Source: Bifidobacterium anseris
Lineage (GTDB): Bacteria > Actinomycetota > Actinomycetes > Actinomycetales > Bifidobacteriaceae
DNA length: 64,000 nucleotides
Direction: 5' to 3'
Assembly (NCBI RefSeq): GCF_002860345.1
Contig: NZ_NMYC01000002.1
Span: forward strand, 60,057 to 124,056
Shown: positions 25,556-34,289 of the stretch, piece after piece
How the letters are laid out: each line of letters starts with the position of its first letter
Numbering within the stretch: the stretch's first letter is position 1
Position numbers and translations under genes: made by a program
Notes under the pieces: model-generated
Told to the model about the DNA's origin: nothing
What the model saw: the letters and a program-made list of their open reading frames with translations, nothing else
Databases searched by the model: none

Positions 25556-25593
25556 CGGCGCGCGCAGCCGCAATCAATCGTAAAGGAGTACCC

Positions 25594-26589
25594 ATGTCTG
25601 TATTCGAGAACACCGCGATCTTCGACGACGTCGCCGACCGCGCCATCCGCGCCTACCCGCTGAGTGCGGACGCGCATGCGCGGCTGCTGCAGCTTTCGGA
25701 GAACGCCACCTATCTCGTCGAGGACGCGCAGGGCGCGCCCGAAGGCATCCTGCGCGTCGGCCGCCCCGGCTACCACACGCTCGACGAATACCGCAGCGAA
25801 ATGGCGTGGCTGCGGCAGATCAACGACTACACGCCGCTCGTCGTGGCCAATCCGCTGCGCGCGACGGACGGTTCGGACATCCAGATCGTGCATGCGGACG
25901 ACGGCGACGCCTACTGCTGCGTCATGTACGAGTTCCTCACCGGGCAGGCGCCCGACGAGAACAACGAGGCCGCCGCGATCCGCCAGTTCCGCGCGCTCGG
26001 CGAGACGACCGCGTATCTGCATCGGCAGACGGAGATCTGGAACGGCGCACGGCAGCTGACGCGCTGGCACTGGACCTACGAGACGATTATCGGCGAGGAC
26101 GCGATCTGGGGAGACTGGCGCGCGATGCCGGGACTGACGGCGGCGAACATCGACCAGTTCACGCGCTGCTGCGAGGTCATCCGCCGCCGCCTCGAACGCT
26201 ACGGCCGCAACGAGCACAACTACGGCCTGATCCATGCGGATCTGCGCGTCGCCAATCTGCTCGTCGAAGGCGAGCAGATCAAGGTGATCGATTTCGACGA
26301 CTGCGGCTTCGGCTGGTATCTGCACGATCTTGCGAGCGCGTTGTCGTTCATCGAGACGAAGCCGATCGTCCCCGATCTCGTCAATGCGTGGCTCGACGGC
26401 TACCGCGAGGTCATGCCGTTCACCGACACCGACTTCATGGAGATCGACACCTTCATCATGATGCGCAGGCTGCAGCTCATGGCCTGGATCGGTTCCCATC
26501 TTGATTCCGATCCGGTCAAGGAGCTCGCCGACGGCTACATCGACGGCACGGTCGAGCTTGCCGACCGCTATCTGCGTCTGTTCGGCTGA
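25594..26589 (+). CDS. APH-type small-molecule kinase (hydroxylysine/homoserine/choline kinase-like)
   Basis: 331 residues; AAAGGAGTACCC precedes the ATG. It belongs to the aminoglycoside phosphotransferase superfamily. The N-lobe ATP site includes NATYLVED; a hinge YEFLTGQ follows. The Brenner motif is LIHADLRVANLLV (catalytic Asp about 216) and the metal-binding DFDDCGFGWYLHDLA has Asp about 233. Close relatives are SrkA, homoserine kinase II and the vertebrate hydroxylysine kinase AGPHD1, which is paired with the phospho-lyase AGXT2L2. The gene lies between the UcpA-like SDR and the APC permease, downstream of a phospho-lyase-like enzyme. It probably phosphorylates the imported amino alcohol; the substrate cannot be read from the sequence. 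Confidence 0.87.
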   Translation: MSVFENTAIFDDVADRAIRAYPLSADAHARLLQLSENATYLVEDAQGAPEGILRVGRPGYHTLDEYRSEMAWLRQINDYTPLVVANPLRATDGSDIQIVHADDGDAYCCVMYEFLTGQAPDENNEAAAIRQFRALGETTAYLHRQTEIWNGARQLTRWHWTYETIIGEDAIWGDWRAMPGLTAANIDQFTRCCEVIRRRLERYGRNEHNYGLIHADLRVANLLVEGEQIKVIDFDDCGFGWYLHDLASALSFIETKPIVPDLVNAWLDGYREVMPFTDTDFMEIDTFIMMRRLQLMAWIGSHLDSDPVKELADGYIDGTVELADRYLRLFG

Positions 26590-26717
26590 CGCGAGCGTGC
26601 GCCGACCGATTCGACTACTTCCAATCAACCAAATCAATCCATCCATATCCGTCCAATCAACCCATCCATCGACCACCTCAAGGAACCATGAGATAAGAAG
26701 CAGAGAGGAGACAGGCC

Positions 26718-28184
26718 ATGTCTGCCACCACCAAATCCACCTCGATCGAGGCAAAGCAATCAAGAGGCCATGACGTCGACGAACGCACCGAAGGAGGCCT
26801 GAAGAAGAGCCTTCGCCTGCTGTTCGTCTACACGCTCGCCACCGGCGCGATCTTCACCTTCGTCTGTTACTGGGACGGCATCTTCCTGTCCTACTGCGGA
26901 CCGGGCACATGGCTCGGCTTCCTGTTGATGACGGCGATGGTGCTGCCGATTGGCTTCGTCTATGCGGAGCTGTCGACGATGCTGCCGAGCACCGGCTCAT
27001 GTCTCGTGTTCAACACAGTCGGCATGAACAAGCATGCGGGATTCTGGTCCGCGTGGCTCATCATGTGCGCATGGCTCGCCGTACCCGCCGCGGGTGTACT
27101 CGGCATCCTCGAATGGCTCAACTACCAGTTCCTCGACAACGGATTGAACGGATCCTACGCGGTCATCGTCGGCGCCGTGCTGCTGTGCCTGTGGTGCCTC
27201 GTGAGCCTGTGCAAGAACGTCGTCGCCGGCGGCCTGCAGACGGCGATGCTGTTCATCGCGATCGGCGGCCTGCTCATCACGGCCGGCATGTTCTTCTTCT
27301 CCGGCCACTGGAGCCTGTCGAACTTCTCGTCGTTCTTCGCGAACGCAAACGCCGGCGACTACGGCATCGGCCTTGGCTGGATTATCGGCTGCGCGTTCCT
27401 GATCACGCCGTACTTCGGCTTTGAAACGGTGCCGGCGATGGTTGAGGAAGGCACGTTCCCGATCAAGGACCAGAAGAAGGCGATCCTCGGCTCCGTGCTC
27501 ACCTGCGGCATCATCTACGCGATCTTCTACCTCGCCGAAGCCGGCTGCATCAACTGGAACGATTACGCGTTCGACAGCGCGCCCTTCGTCACCTTCGAAA
27601 CGCTCAAGCTCGTGTTCCCGGGTGCCAGCTGGATGAGCTGGTTCGTCATCGCCCTCGGCATCTTCGGCGTCGTCTTCCCGATCGGCACGTCGGTGCTCGG
27701 CTTCTGGTATTCGGCGGTGCGCATGCTCTTCGCGATGGGCCGCCAGAACTTCCTGCCAAAGGCCTTCGCGAAGTGCAACCGCTACGGCCAGCCGATCATC
27801 CCGAACCTGCTCATCCTCGCAATCAGCATCGGCTTCCTCGCGATGCAGTCGATCACCGCGTTCTTCGATCTGATGGCCTTCGCCTGCGCAATCTGCTACG
27901 CGATGAGCAGCATCTCGGCGATCCTGCTCGATGTGCGTCACCCCGAATGGGAACGCCCGTACCGCGCGCCGGGCGGCATGGCGATGAAGATCGCCTCGCT
28001 CATCATCTCGCTGACCGTCGCCGTGTTCTGCTGCATCGGCATCGGCGTGCAGACCTGGGTCGGCTTCGCCGGCTACATGGGCGTCGGTTTCGTGCTCTGG
28101 TGCACGATGCTCGCCAAATGGCGCATCAAAGGCAAGGATTCGACCGTCTGGATGCGCACTCCGGCGGGTGTGATCGAATACTGA
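26718..28184 (+). CDS. APC superfamily amino acid/amine permease
   Basis: 488-residue cytoplasmic-membrane transporter with a polar N-terminus of about 40 residues and about 12 hydrophobic segments. The first span contains FVYTLATGAIFTFVCYWDG, and the consensus stretch YAELSTMLPSTGSCLVF is typical of APC permeases. GAGAGGAGACAGGCC lies upstream. It is in line with the PLP enzyme, SDR and kinase genes, so it should bring in their substrate, a small amine or amino acid such as ethanolamine or hydroxylysine. A PII protein gene follows within 145 bases, suggesting post-translational control of uptake. Confidence 0.9.
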   Translation: MSATTKSTSIEAKQSRGHDVDERTEGGLKKSLRLLFVYTLATGAIFTFVCYWDGIFLSYCGPGTWLGFLLMTAMVLPIGFVYAELSTMLPSTGSCLVFNTVGMNKHAGFWSAWLIMCAWLAVPAAGVLGILEWLNYQFLDNGLNGSYAVIVGAVLLCLWCLVSLCKNVVAGGLQTAMLFIAIGGLLITAGMFFFSGHWSLSNFSSFFANANAGDYGIGLGWIIGCAFLITPYFGFETVPAMVEEGTFPIKDQKKAILGSVLTCGIIYAIFYLAEAGCINWNDYAFDSAPFVTFETLKLVFPGASWMSWFVIALGIFGVVFPIGTSVLGFWYSAVRMLFAMGRQNFLPKAFAKCNRYGQPIIPNLLILAISIGFLAMQSITAFFDLMAFACAICYAMSSISAILLDVRHPEWERPYRAPGGMAMKIASLIISLTVAVFCCIGIGVQTWVGFAGYMGVGFVLWCTMLAKWRIKGKDSTVWMRTPAGVIEY

Positions 28185-28326
28185 TTCGCCCCGCTCCTTC
28201 GAAGTCTCGGGCGTCGCATTCCCTCTCGCGGCGCCCGTCTTTTCATCAATGATTCATTCATCACAGTCATCGATTCATTACAGTCCCCACCCATCACACC
28301 ACCCATCACAGTTCGACGGAGCAATC

Positions 28327-28668
28327 ATGAAGGAAATCGAATTCATCATCAACGGCGAGAAACTCGAGACGCTCAAGCACGTGCTCGACCAATTCAGCAA
28401 CCGCGGCATCACGATGACGTCGGCGATGGGCTACGGCCATCAGCACGGCCTCAAGCAGGTGTACACGCGCGACGAGCGGCAGGGCGTCGCGCTGCTGCCG
28501 AAGATCAGCGTGCGCACCGTCGTTCCGGACGATGAGGTCGACGGCATCATCGACGCCGTCGTCAATCGACTCTCCACCTCCAGCTTCGGCGATGGCAAGA
28601 TCTTCGTGCGCGCGGTCGAGCAGGCGGTGCGCATCCGCACCGACGAACGCGGCGACGACGCGCTCTGA
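28327..28668 (+). CDS. PII-family signalling protein lacking the uridylylation tyrosine
   Basis: 113 residues, GlnB/GlnK fold; CGGAG lies before the ATG. The second PII signature is exact (STSSFGDGKIFVRAV) and the ATP-contact RIRT motif is kept (VRIRTDERG). VVPDDEVDGIIDAVV is canonical. The T-loop differs: the usual YRGAEY, carrying Tyr51, is replaced by YTRDERQG with one extra residue, so Arg is at position 51 and no uridylylation is possible. The early KPFK is NGEK. PII proteins normally regulate AmtB or nitrogen enzymes; this one sits directly after an APC permease. I infer that it gates the permease in response to ATP/ADP or 2-oxoglutarate. Confidence 0.88.
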   Translation: MKEIEFIINGEKLETLKHVLDQFSNRGITMTSAMGYGHQHGLKQVYTRDERQGVALLPKISVRTVVPDDEVDGIIDAVVNRLSTSSFGDGKIFVRAVEQAVRIRTDERGDDAL

Positions 28669-28740
28669 GAGCCCCGCCGGCGCCGTTACATCGGTCGGCT
28701 ATCGTAGTCCGCGAATAACGCGCGCGGAAACGAGGACGGT

Positions 28741-29532
28741 ATGGCAGCCGAAGGCATGACGAAGGAACCCACCGCCACCGTCGGCCGCGCGATCCACGAC
28801 ATCCATCTGCTCGCGAACGTCGACGAACTCGCCGTCGGCGACCATCTGCCGCCTGAGCGCGCGCTCGCCGAACGGCTGCAGGTGTCCCGTTCGACGATTC
28901 GCGCGGCGCTCGACGTCATGCGTGCGCGCGGCGAAATCAGCACGCGGCGCGGCCGCGGCGGCACCGTCATCGTCGCCGACATCGCGCATGCCGCACTCCC
29001 CTCGCGCGTCACCGTCAACGCGAAATCGACGCGCATCATCGACCGTACGTCGGCGAGCACGTCGGGACTGCCGCACATGCTCGCATCGCAGGGCATGAGC
29101 TGCGTGACGCACGTGCTCGACGCGCAGATTCAGCATTGCGACGAACGCATCTGCCAGCTGTTCCACGTCCCCACGTCGCAGCCGCTCATCCGCGTCGAAC
29201 GCGTCCGCGTCGTCGACGGGACGCCGATCTCCTACGAGCAGACGTATCTCGACCCGCGCGGCTATCCGGATTTCCTCGATTTCGATTTGACGAGATCGAT
29301 CTACCAACTGCTGCAGTTTAACCACGGCACTGTCATCCACGCCGTCGAGGAGACGATCGAGACGATCCCCGGCTTCGGACGTCCGGCGCGCGCGTTGCGG
29401 CTGCCGAGCGGCACGCCGCTGCTGTACGTGTGCTCATGCGCGACCGACGCGCTCGGCGCCACCGTCGTCGTCTCCGACGACATCTACCCGGCCGCGCATG
29501 TGCGCCTCACGACGTCGCGTACATTGGGCTGA
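28741..29532 (+). CDS. GntR family regulator (HutC subfamily, UTRA domain)
   Basis: 263 residues; GAGGACGGT before the ATG. N-terminal winged helix with LPPERALAERLQVSRSTIRAALDVM (residues about 37-62) and the basic wing TRRGRGGTVI. The C-terminal UTRA ligand domain contains QPLIRVERVRVVDGTPISYEQTYL and the ending PLLYVCSCATDALGATVVVSDDIY. HutC-type regulators respond to small acids, amino compounds or phosphosugars. It is the last gene in the direction of the amino-alcohol cluster and the most likely controller of it; candidate half-sites are at 23209-23249. Confidence 0.9.
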   Translation: MAAEGMTKEPTATVGRAIHDIHLLANVDELAVGDHLPPERALAERLQVSRSTIRAALDVMRARGEISTRRGRGGTVIVADIAHAALPSRVTVNAKSTRIIDRTSASTSGLPHMLASQGMSCVTHVLDAQIQHCDERICQLFHVPTSQPLIRVERVRVVDGTPISYEQTYLDPRGYPDFLDFDLTRSIYQLLQFNHGTVIHAVEETIETIPGFGRPARALRLPSGTPLLYVCSCATDALGATVVVSDDIYPAAHVRLTTSRTLG

Positions 29533-29548
29533 CGCGGCGCGGCGCCGC

Positions 29549-30283
29549 TCACCCGCGCTGTCCGGCGAGCGGCGCGAGGCGGTCGTACATGCGCTGCACC
29601 ATGCGGTTGAGTGACTGCGGCGTGATGTCGTCGTAGTTCTCAGTCGTCGTGTATCCCGGCCCCGGCACATACCCGCCGGCGAGATACCCCGTCACGACGA
29701 CCGTCGTCATGCCGGATGCGGCCGCCGACGTGCGGCCGCTCATCGAATCCTCGAAGGCGACGCAGCACGGCAACAGCACATCCGGGATGCCGAGCCGTTG
29801 CGCGGCGAGCTCGTACGGCGCCGGATCAGGCTTCTTCGGCACGTCGTCGTCGCCGCAGACGTAGCCGGCGAAGGTGTTCGGCGGCGCCTGCGCGATGAGG
29901 TTCTCGGCCAGTTCCCGCGGCGACGTCGTCACGAGCATCGACGGCACGCCGGCGTCGCGCAGCTGTTCGAGCAGCCGGCGCACGCCGGGAATCCACGGCA
30001 GTCGTTCCTTCTCCTCGTCGGTCACGTATTGGATCATGCGACGGCCGATCTCCTCGGGCGGCAGAGGACAGCCGAGTTCGGCCATCTCCTGCGCGATCTG
30101 CGGCACCGGTCGTCCGGAGCCGTCCATCGCCATCTGCTTCGTCCAGTGGCCGCCGTATTCGCGCACAAGCCGCAGTTCGCTTTCGTGCCACAACGGCTCG
30201 GAGTCGATGAGTGTGCCGTCCATGTCCCAGAACACGCCCTGCAGTGCCTCGAGCTTGGCGGCTCTGCTTTCCTGAACGCCCAT
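29549..30283 (-). CDS. HAD-superfamily phosphatase/phosphoglucomutase-like hydrolase
   Basis: 244 residues; ATG 30283 with AGAGGCGTGC. HAD motif I is WDMDGTLIDSEP (nucleophile Asp, acid/base two residues on), motif II TTSPRELAE, motif III Lys in PKKPDPAPY and motif IV VAFEDSMSG. A C1 helical cap lies between motifs I and II. The pattern is that of beta-phosphoglucomutase-like/YniC-type enzymes acting on sugar phosphates. The C-terminal tail YVPGPGYTTTENYDDIT is unusual for the family. It converges on the GntR gene and follows the GH3 gene. The substrate is unknown. Confidence 0.88.
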   Translation of the reverse strand: MGVQESRAAKLEALQGVFWDMDGTLIDSEPLWHESELRLVREYGGHWTKQMAMDGSGRPVPQIAQEMAELGCPLPPEEIGRRMIQYVTDEEKERLPWIPGVRRLLEQLRDAGVPSMLVTTSPRELAENLIAQAPPNTFAGYVCGDDDVPKKPDPAPYELAAQRLGIPDVLLPCCVAFEDSMSGRTSAAASGMTTVVVTGYLAGGYVPGPGYTTTENYDDITPQSLNRMVQRMYDRLAPLAGQRG

Positions 30284-30376
30284 GCACGCCTCTTTCCGTC
30301 GTCATCATCCATCGCCGATCGTCCCTCCCACCATACCCGCCGCCCCGGTATCACCGGGGCGGCCATCGCGGCGTGC

Positions 30377-32704
30377 TCACTCCACGACGGTGAAAGTCGT
30401 GAAACGCAGGTCCGCGTCACGGCTCGAATGGCCGACGAGCACCTTGAACTCCCCGGGTTCGACGATGCGCCTGGCGTCGCCGTCCACGATCGTGCACATG
30501 TCGACCGGCAGCTCGAACACGACGCGACGCGTCTCGCCCGCCTCGAGCGTCACACGCCGGAACCGCTTGAGCTCCTTGGCCGCCCAGGTGAAGGACGTGA
30601 CGACGTCGCTGACGTACAGCTGCACGATCTCGGTGCCACGGCGGGACCCCGTGTTCGTCAGGTCGATCGCCACGCGCACGGTATCGCCCCTGCTGAATTC
30701 GGAGCCGTTCACGATCGCGGGCTCGCCGTATTCGAAGGTCGTATACGCCAGCCCCTCGCCGAACGCGAACGCCGGGTCCTGCGTCAGATCGGCGTACCGA
30801 TCGCCGTGCTGCCCGCGGATCTGGTTGTAGAAGACCGGCAGCTGCCCCGCATGACGCGGGAACGTGATCGGCAGACGTCCGCTTGGCTCGGTCATGCCGA
30901 AGATGATCTCGGCGAGCGCGCGGCCTCCCTGCATGCCGGGGTTCGGCGCCCAGATGAAGGCGCCAAGCCCGTCGGCGGCGGACTCGTCGACGATCACGCC
31001 ATTTTCCCCGATCACGCACGCCGGCAGCACCTGTGGCTTCGAGCTCATGAGCACGACGATGAGCGGCTTATGTGTTTCACGTGCAACCTCGCTCAGCCGT
31101 TCGAGCAGCAGGTTCTGGCTGCCGAGCAGCTCAAGCGTCGCCGTCGAGCAGGTCTCGCCGGTGAGCTGCACGACGTCGCCGACGACGGCGATGACCGCAT
31201 CCGCACGCCGCGCCTGTTCGACGGCTTCATCGAGCAGGGCGTCGTCGACGCGCGCGGACACGGCGAGCTTCGGTCGGGGCTGCCCATCCGGATACAGCGG
31301 ACCCGCCGGATCGTCGATGAGTTCGACGACGTCGGCGCCGCGCGCATAGGTCACCTCGCAGTCTTCAGGAGCGAGCTCGCGCACGCCGTCCAGCACGGTC
31401 ATGATCATGTCGCGCGGCTGCCCCTGCGGCATCCACGGCACCTGTCCGGAATTGCCGGCCCAGTCGCCGAGCTGGTTCTGCGCGTCGTCAGCAAGCGGCC
31501 CCACGACGGCTATCGTGTGCAGGGAGCCATTCTCGGCGGCCAGCGGCAGCGCCGCGTTGTTACGCAGCAGGACGATTGATTCGCGGGCCAATTCGAGGTT
31601 CGCGTCCATATGATCGTCGTTGCCGACCACGGCCTCGATGCGTTCCGGATCGGGCAGGCGCGGGTCCTCAAACAAGCCGAGCTGGAACTTCAGCGTCAGC
31701 AGACGTCCGACGGCCGCATCCAACGCGTGTTCGTCGAGCAGACCGTCATGGACCGCCTCGATGGCGCCCTCATAGAACCCCGGAGTCGTCATGATCAGAT
31801 CGTTGCCCGCCTTGACGGCGTCGGCGGCCGCGGTGCGGTAGTCCGGCTTGATGCGCTGCTCCCACACCGCACGTCCGACGTTGTCCCAATCGGTCACGAG
31901 CGTGCCGCCATAGCCCCAATCGCCGCGCAGTTTCGTCTGCAGCAGCCAATCGTTGAAGGTGACGGGCGTGCCGTCGATCGCCTCATAGCCGAGCATGAAG
32001 GTGGCGCAGCCCTCCTTCGCCACACGTTCGAAGGGAGGCAGGAACCAGCTGGCGAGCGCCCGGCGCGTCAGATCGGCCTCCGAGGCGTCACGGCCGCCCT
32101 GCGTGTACGAATAGCCGGCGAAATGCTTGGCGCAGGCGAGGATGGCGTCCCTGTCGAAGGCCTCGCCCGTCCGGGCGTGCTTCTGATACCCCTGCACCAT
32201 CGCCGATGCGAGTTCGCCGATGAGCATCGGATCCTCGCCGAAGGTCTCGTCGATGCGGCCCCAGCGTGTGTCGCGTCCGATGCACAGCACCGGCGAGAAG
32301 GTCCAATGCACACCGGTGCAGGAGACCTCCTCGGCCGTCATCCGGGCGGCCCGCTCGACCTTCTCGGCGTCCCAGCTGCACGCCATGCCGAGCTGGGAGG
32401 GAAAGATCGTCGCGCCGGGCCAGAACGAGTAGCCATGGATGCAGTCGTCGCCGACGAGCAACGGGATGCCCAGACGCGTCTTCCCGCGCACGATGCCGTC
32501 GGCTCGCACCAGATCATCGGGGGATGTGTGCAGGATCGAGCCGACATGGCGGTCCACGATCAGGTGTTCGAGGTCGCCGGACCGCGCATCCAGCTGCATC
32601 ATCTGGCCGACTTTCTCCTCAAGCGTCATACGCGAAAGCAGGTCCTGGACGCGCTCCGGGATCGTCAACGTCGCGTCGAGATAGGGGTGGGTGGTTTCAG
32701 TCAT
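30377..32704 (-). CDS. bglX: GH3 beta-glucosidase
   Basis: 775 residues, cytoplasmic (no signal peptide). ATG 32704 (MTETTHPYLDATLTIPERVQ) follows AAAGGAG. Domain 1 TIM barrel starts RMTLEEKVGQMMQLD. The nucleophile Asp is in LVTDWDNVGRA (about residue 272); conserved KHFAGYSYTQGGRDASEA and the alpha/beta sandwich (VAVVGPLADDAQNQLGDWAG) follow. The C-terminal fibronectin-III-like domain ends RFTTFTVVE. The ExoP/BglX type hydrolyses beta-linked gluco-oligosaccharides or beta-xylosides. It is followed upstream by a wrecked sugar MFS transporter gene and the TetR gene, which probably formed its uptake and control unit. The symbol is given for family resemblance only. Confidence 0.9.
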   Translation of the reverse strand: MTETTHPYLDATLTIPERVQDLLSRMTLEEKVGQMMQLDARSGDLEHLIVDRHVGSILHTSPDDLVRADGIVRGKTRLGIPLLVGDDCIHGYSFWPGATIFPSQLGMACSWDAEKVERAARMTAEEVSCTGVHWTFSPVLCIGRDTRWGRIDETFGEDPMLIGELASAMVQGYQKHARTGEAFDRDAILACAKHFAGYSYTQGGRDASEADLTRRALASWFLPPFERVAKEGCATFMLGYEAIDGTPVTFNDWLLQTKLRGDWGYGGTLVTDWDNVGRAVWEQRIKPDYRTAAADAVKAGNDLIMTTPGFYEGAIEAVHDGLLDEHALDAAVGRLLTLKFQLGLFEDPRLPDPERIEAVVGNDDHMDANLELARESIVLLRNNAALPLAAENGSLHTIAVVGPLADDAQNQLGDWAGNSGQVPWMPQGQPRDMIMTVLDGVRELAPEDCEVTYARGADVVELIDDPAGPLYPDGQPRPKLAVSARVDDALLDEAVEQARRADAVIAVVGDVVQLTGETCSTATLELLGSQNLLLERLSEVARETHKPLIVVLMSSKPQVLPACVIGENGVIVDESAADGLGAFIWAPNPGMQGGRALAEIIFGMTEPSGRLPITFPRHAGQLPVFYNQIRGQHGDRYADLTQDPAFAFGEGLAYTTFEYGEPAIVNGSEFSRGDTVRVAIDLTNTGSRRGTEIVQLYVSDVVTSFTWAAKELKRFRRVTLEAGETRRVVFELPVDMCTIVDGDARRIVEPGEFKVLVGHSSRDADLRFTTFTVVE

Positions 32705-32776
32705 CGTCTGACTCCTTTGTTGTCGCGCCGGACGGCGCCATGCGCCGTCCGGATGTTCCATGGCGGGACGGCGGCG

Positions 32777-33175
32777 TCAGCGGACGCCGCGGATGAGCAT
32801 GATGAACACGCATCCGAGCAGGGCGAAGGCGATCGCGATCGGGAAGGCGAAGGCGTACCCCAGGGAAAGCGTGATGGCGGACATGAGCACCGGACCGAGC
32901 ATCTGCCCGAGCGTCGTGGCGAGGTTGAGGATGCCTAGGTCCTTGCCCGTCTCCGGGGAGAGTTTGGGATTCGAACGCGCCGCCTCGAGGTTGCTGTTGT
33001 ATATGGCCAGACGCAGCCCCAGATCGGTAGGCATCGCGCCGTCTTCCGCGGCGCCCAGGGCCTCTCCCTCCCCCGCAAGGGCTTCGTCAAGTTCGCTTTT
33101 CGCAAGCGTCCGCACGGCGACGTCCGACCCGTCCCCGACAACCGCTTCCGCTTGCCCACGACCACTACCGCTCAT
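32777..33175 (-). pseudogene. Remnant of an MFS sugar transporter with a large internal deletion
   Basis: The frame from ATG 33175 (MSGSGRGQAEAVVGDGSD) encodes 132 residues. The first about 80 look like the cytoplasmic leader of bifidobacterial MFS sugar carriers (LAIYNSNLEAARSNPK). It then jumps straight to the end of the transporter (GKDLGILNLATTLGQMLGPV plus two TM helices, ending IMLIRGVR). A functional MFS carrier has 12 helices and about 400-450 residues; about ten helices are missing, without loss of frame. AAAGGAGCGATC precedes the start and the palindromic operator is intact. It is unlikely to transport. Confidence 0.75.
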
Positions 33176-33224
33176 GATCGCTCCTTTCGTCCTCATCGAC
33201 ACCTGTGCATCATCGCATCGGCAC

Positions 33225-33260
33225 AATCTTTATATCTAACATCTGTTAGATATAAAGATT
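33225..33260. promoter_or_regulatory. Perfect 16-bp-arm palindrome, probable TetR operator 1
   Basis: AATCTTTATATCTAAC (33225-33240), ATCT, GTTAGATATAAAGATT (33245-33260). It lies 50 bases upstream of the MFS remnant. The core TATCTAAC-N4-GTTAGATA recurs at 33333-33357. The length and AT-richness suit a TetR-family site or a strong operator. Confidence 0.7.
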
Positions 33261-33332
33261 ATCGTTCATAACACAGCCAAAGTCAAGTTGCGGAACGCCG
33301 GCGTGTCACGGTTGTCTTATAGCGCGATTGTC

Positions 33333-33357
33333 TATATCTAACAAATGTTATATATGA
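33333..33357. promoter_or_regulatory. Imperfect second copy of the TATCTAAC palindrome
   Basis: TATATCTAACAAATGTTATATATGA shares the TATCTAAC-N4-GTTA core with 33225-33260 and lies 73 bases further on, between the MFS remnant and the 3' end of the TetR gene. The two sites may allow cooperative binding. Confidence 0.55.
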
Positions 33358-33436
33358 TTAGGATGCAGCGGCCGTCGCGACGCGTACGCAAGTCAGCCCC
33401 GGCGCGACGGAGGGCCCACCAAGGGCTTTGGGGAAA

Positions 33437-34078
33437 TCAGCGATACCCGTCCCACAACGGCGACGGGAAGATCATGCGTTCGAACGCCAGCCATTCATCG
33501 TACAGATCCACCGGCGGCATGCACAGCCACCGCATCTGCACACCGTCCATCGCCTCGATGACCCGGCGCAGATACGGCCGCATGCTGGGATCCCACGGAC
33601 CGACCTCGGGCGGGATTCGCCATGGGTAGCGCGAATAATGCTCCCAGATGTTCTCCGGGCGGTTGCGGTAGTACTCATGCAGCGGATGCGAGGGGTTCAC
33701 CGACTCGATGTACAACATCAGGAACAGCTGCACCATCTGCCTCTGCGCGGCGTTGTGCCGGACGAGGAACCGCAGGTAGGCGGGGAACAACAACGCATCG
33801 GGATCGCTTCCAGGCAGCCCCGAACCCATGAAATCCGCGGGGGTGCCGCTGCTGTCGTAGACATCGGTGATGAGCAGCGACAACAGCCCTTCCTTGGTGC
33901 CGACATAGTGCAGCAATCCGGGCTGACTCATCCCCACCTCATCGGCGACGTCCTTGAGCGAGATGCCGTTATACCCCCGCTCGGCGATCAGTTTGATCGA
34001 GGCACGCTCGATCTCCCCGATACGCTCTTCAGGGGTTTTGCGCACACGTTTCGCCGACACAACCGCCAAGTGTATCAC
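33437..34078 (-). CDS. TetR family transcriptional regulator
   Basis: About 213 residues. The start is uncertain: GTG 34078, TTG 34069 or GTG 34060 are all just before the conserved SAKRVRKTPEERIGEIERAS; the frame is open to ATG 34234, but that extension is Cys/Arg-rich nonsense. The helix-turn-helix is ISLKDVADEVGMSQPGLLHYVGTKEGLL (about residues 38-65). The C-terminal ligand domain contains FLMLYIESVNPSHPLHEYYRN and RWLCMPPVDLYDEW. Reading toward the palindromes at 33225-33357, it probably represses the GH3/MFS unit, possibly sensing a beta-glucoside. Confidence 0.88.
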   Translation of the reverse strand: MIHLAVVSAKRVRKTPEERIGEIERASIKLIAERGYNGISLKDVADEVGMSQPGLLHYVGTKEGLLSLLITDVYDSSGTPADFMGSGLPGSDPDALLFPAYLRFLVRHNAAQRQMVQLFLMLYIESVNPSHPLHEYYRNRPENIWEHYSRYPWRIPPEVGPWDPSMRPYLRRVIEAMDGVQMRWLCMPPVDLYDEWLAFERMIFPSPLWDGYR

Positions 34079-34235
34079 CGGTCCGCAACCCCACCTCGGC
34101 CGCTTCCCCGTCGCCTGCCGGGTCCCGCACCGCGCACACATACGCTGTCCGAGTCGTCGCCCCACATCCCCCCGACCCGCACAGCGCACGCATACGCGGC
34201 ACCGGACGCACACGCATAACGTCCCACCACACAAA

Positions 34236-34271
34236 AAGCGTCCGGAACCCAGATTCGGGTTCCGGACGCTT
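34236..34271 (-). terminator. Terminator of the dnaK-hspR operon
   Basis: Fifteen-base perfect arms (34236-34250 and 34257-34271). On the minus strand the stem is followed by TTTTTGTG. Confidence 0.88.
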
Positions 34272-34289
34272 ACCGGGCCTATATAAGAC

